From contig DBRG01000002.1 in NCBI GenBank assembly GCA_002305545.1, positions 1 through 7,309 on the forward strand: a stretch of 7,309 nucleotides of DNA. Reading direction: 5' to 3'. The notes under the pieces were generated by a model. That model searched no databases and had not been told where the DNA came from. It saw nothing but the letters and a program-made list of their open reading frames with translations. Below, piece by piece: positions 6,137 to 7,309 of this stretch (its first letter is position 1; each line of letters starts with the position of its first letter). The stretch comes from Bacteroidales bacterium UBA1374 (GTDB taxonomy: Bacteria > Bacteroidota > Bacteroidia > Bacteroidales > UBA932). Position numbers and translations under genes: made by a program.

Positions 6137-6732
6137 AGATAAAACTATTTATTCTGGTTATGGCATTGACAGGCTCCCTTCCAGTCCGGGCCCAGGGCTC
6201 AGGGGAGCAATTTTATAAAGAGCTTGCAAGGACCTCCTCTGAAATAGAGACACTGAGCGGCTCTTTCACCCAGACAAAAGAGTTCCGGTCACCGGATGTT
6301 AAAGTTGTGTCAAAAGGTACGTTCCGTTATGCCAGGAACCGGGAAATACGTTTCGATTACACTGTTCCGTATGAAATGAGCATAGTGGTGGATGACCTGA
6401 CGGTGAAAATCACTACCAGGGAAAAAACAAATACGTATCCTCTGAAAGATCAACGGAACGCCATGGCGGAAATGGCCCGGATCATGAATTATTGCATGAA
6501 AGGTCTACTGCACGAGCTCAAAGCCGGGTATGACCTTACATATACCGGCGATGGGGCGTATCACCGGGTCCTTGTAAAAAACCAGAAGGATGATCCCGGG
6601 AACGCATTTGATCGGATAGACCTGAAATTTGCCCGGGAGCACTTAGCCCTGGAAGAAATGGTTATCAGTGAAAAATCGGGATATATCACAACCTATATTT
6701 TCGGCAATCTGGCCGTAAATGTTGTGCGGTAA
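6133..6732 (+). CDS. LolA-like periplasmic (outer-membrane lipoprotein carrier) protein
   Basis: This 199-residue protein has a Sec signal peptide (residues 1-20, cleavage probably after VRA, leaving Gln21-Gly22). The mature part carries LolA-like signatures: SGSFTQTKEF (42-51), then SKGTFRYARNREIRFDYTVPYE (60-81), the beta-strand pattern that in LolA reads S-x-G-x-F-x-Y...L-R-W-x-Y-x-x-P-Y. LolA folds into an incomplete beta barrel that shields acyl chains as they cross the periplasm. LolA-like genes inside pigment and lipid clusters are thought to carry the acyl product rather than lipoproteins. Housekeeping LolA lies elsewhere on chromosomes, so the operon position argues for a dedicated carrier. 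It overlaps the preceding dehydratase gene by 4 bases (ATGA), and its stop is 47 bases before the next gene. Confidence 0.83.
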   Translation: MKIKLFILVMALTGSLPVRAQGSGEQFYKELARTSSEIETLSGSFTQTKEFRSPDVKVVSKGTFRYARNREIRFDYTVPYEMSIVVDDLTVKITTREKTNTYPLKDQRNAMAEMARIMNYCMKGLLHELKAGYDLTYTGDGAYHRVLVKNQKDDPGNAFDRIDLKFAREHLALEEMVISEKSGYITTYIFGNLAVNVVR

Positions 6733-6753
6733 GTGCTCCGTACTAAAAAATAT

Positions 6754-6761
6754 TATATTTG
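6754..6761 (+). promoter_or_regulatory. Bacteroidetes-type -7 promoter box before the helix-turn-helix gene
   Basis: TATATTTG matches the TAnnTTTG consensus exactly and ends 18 bases before the ATG at 6780, giving a very short leader. No TTTG is seen 19-21 bases upstream, so the -33 element is weak or absent. It suggests that the helix-turn-helix and BtrH genes can be transcribed separately from the upstream dehydratase/LolA genes. Confidence 0.5.
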
Positions 6762-6779
6762 TGCCAAATTACCTGAGAA

Positions 6780-7187
6780 ATGAAAGTCAAAGATGTTCCC
6801 CAGGAAGATCCCTTTGTTCAACCTGACCCGGATGTAAGCTTATGTAGTCGTCTTTTTGCATTGGATGACGATGGAAAATACCAGGAGGTTCCCAGCAAGG
6901 GCTGGAGTCCAAGAACTGATGCTGTCAAGTTTGCGTGGAACAACTGGGGAGAAAAAGCAGGCAAGGTCCGGGAGAAGGTTCTTTCCGGGAAATACAGCCC
7001 CTTGGCATTTCATATGGAACGGGCCAGGATGACATCCGGAATGATGGCCGCCTATACCGGTTTTTCACGTAGACAAATTAAACAATTCTGTAAACCAAAA
7101 CACTTTGCTTCACTCGATTCCGGAGCCCTTTCAAGGTTGGCGGAGGCGTTGTACATGAGTGTAGAAGAACTCATCTCTATCGATTGA
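6780..7187 (+). CDS. helix-turn-helix (XRE/Cro-like) domain protein associated with a BtrH gene
   Basis: This 135-residue soluble protein is in two parts. Residues 1-80 are acidic at first (QEDPFVQPDPD), followed by an aromatic-rich stretch with three Trp (W42, W53, W56) and a charged helix. Residues 84-132 look like an XRE-type helix-turn-helix: MTSGMMAAYTGFSRRQIKQF gives the first helices with the turn at GFS, and ALSRLAEALYMSVEELI gives the closing helices typical of Cro/C1 domains. No enzymatic motif is seen. The recognition helix contains RRQIKQF. The gene is 2 bases upstream of the BtrH-like gene and has its own promoter-like box, so it may be a local regulator of the cluster or a protein adapted from such a regulator. 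The exact family was not recognised. Confidence 0.7.
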   Translation: MKVKDVPQEDPFVQPDPDVSLCSRLFALDDDGKYQEVPSKGWSPRTDAVKFAWNNWGEKAGKVREKVLSGKYSPLAFHMERARMTSGMMAAYTGFSRRQIKQFCKPKHFASLDSGALSRLAEALYMSVEELISID

Positions 7188-7189
7188 AT

Positions 7190-7309
7190 ATGGAAATCAA
7201 CTTTGAACATGGCCACGGCGCACATTGTGAGAGTGCTGTAGTAAGGAATTTGCTGAATTTTTATGGCATCAGGCTTAGCGAGCCTATGGTACTGGGATTG
7301 GGGGCAGGC
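7190..7309 (+). CDS. BtrH N-terminal domain acyltransferase-like protein (partial, runs off the window)
   Basis: The first 40 codons are in the window. The translation shows HGHGAHCESAVVRNLL (residues 7-22) and LSEPMVLGLGAG (29-40). These are the two hallmarks of the BtrH N-terminal domain: an HCES-type nucleophile site with Cys13, then the SEPM-GLG segment. BtrH of butirosin biosynthesis moves an acyl group from an acyl carrier protein onto an aminoglycoside amine, so members are taken as ACP-dependent acyl- or aminoacyltransferases, often in clusters with ACPs and dehydratases. The ATG at 7190 lies 2 bases after the helix-turn-helix gene stop, indicating co-transcription. The full protein would be expected to be around 300 residues or more. 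The family assignment rests on these two motifs only; the substrate is unknown. Confidence 0.78.
   Translation, partial: MEINFEHGHGAHCESAVVRNLLNFYGIRLSEPMVLGLGAG

Noticed and set aside
1..7309. CRISPR array, insertion sequence, tRNA or rRNA
   Set aside because: No regular direct repeats, transposase motifs, terminal inverted repeats, cloverleaf or rRNA-like sequence was seen in the window.

Overview
The window looks like a chromosomal segment from an anaerobic member of the Bacteroidetes (probably Bacteroidales or a relative). This rests on three things. The gene types fit: a NADH-linked [FeFe] hydrogenase, a LolA-like/dehydratase/BtrH operon and a long TspO-like membrane protein. Two perfect copies of the Bacteroidetes -7 promoter box TAnnTTTG (both TATATTTG) precede genes. 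Most genes lack a Shine-Dalgarno sequence. The assignment is inference; no rRNA or other phylogenetic marker gene is present.

Left part, mostly minus strand. The first 55 bases may be the last codons of a plus-strand gene, followed by a short GC-rich hairpin. A divergent, enlarged TspO/MBR-like membrane protein lies at 129-929 (minus), with a -7 box just upstream. Next comes a three-gene minus-strand operon transcribed hydC (4514-4023), hydB (4033-2849), hydA (2830-1043), ending in a strong intrinsic terminator at 977-1018. Together the three genes encode a soluble NAD(H)-dependent [FeFe] hydrogenase. HydC carries a thioredoxin-fold [2Fe-2S] cluster, HydB the FMN and NADH site, and HydA a chain of Fe-S clusters leading to the H-cluster. 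HydB is only about 394 residues and lacks both the N-terminal [2Fe-2S] and C-terminal 2x[4Fe-4S] domains of classical bifurcating HydB. The enzyme may therefore be of the non-bifurcating, NADH-dependent kind.

Centre. An AT-rich divergent intergenic region (4515-4795) separates the hydrogenase operon from a plus-strand operon.

Right part, plus strand. Tightly packed or overlapping genes encode a FabZ-like hotdog protein (4796-5245), a lipoprotein of unknown function (5242-5790), a second FabZ/ApeI-like hotdog protein (5765-6136) and a periplasmic LolA-like protein (6133-6732). After a short gap with its own -7 box come a helix-turn-helix protein (6780-7187) and the N-terminus of a BtrH-family acyltransferase (7190 to the window end). 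This set resembles the edge of an aryl-polyene/flexirubin-type (type II PKS-like) lipid or pigment cluster. No ketosynthase, acyl carrier protein, ketoreductase or acyltransferase other than BtrH is visible, so the core must lie beyond 7309 or elsewhere.

The most interesting point is that the two hotdog proteins have complementary active-site losses. The first keeps the catalytic Glu but lacks the catalytic His; the second keeps the His but lacks the Glu. FabZ active sites are shared across the dimer, so the pair may work as an obligate heterodimeric dehydratase.
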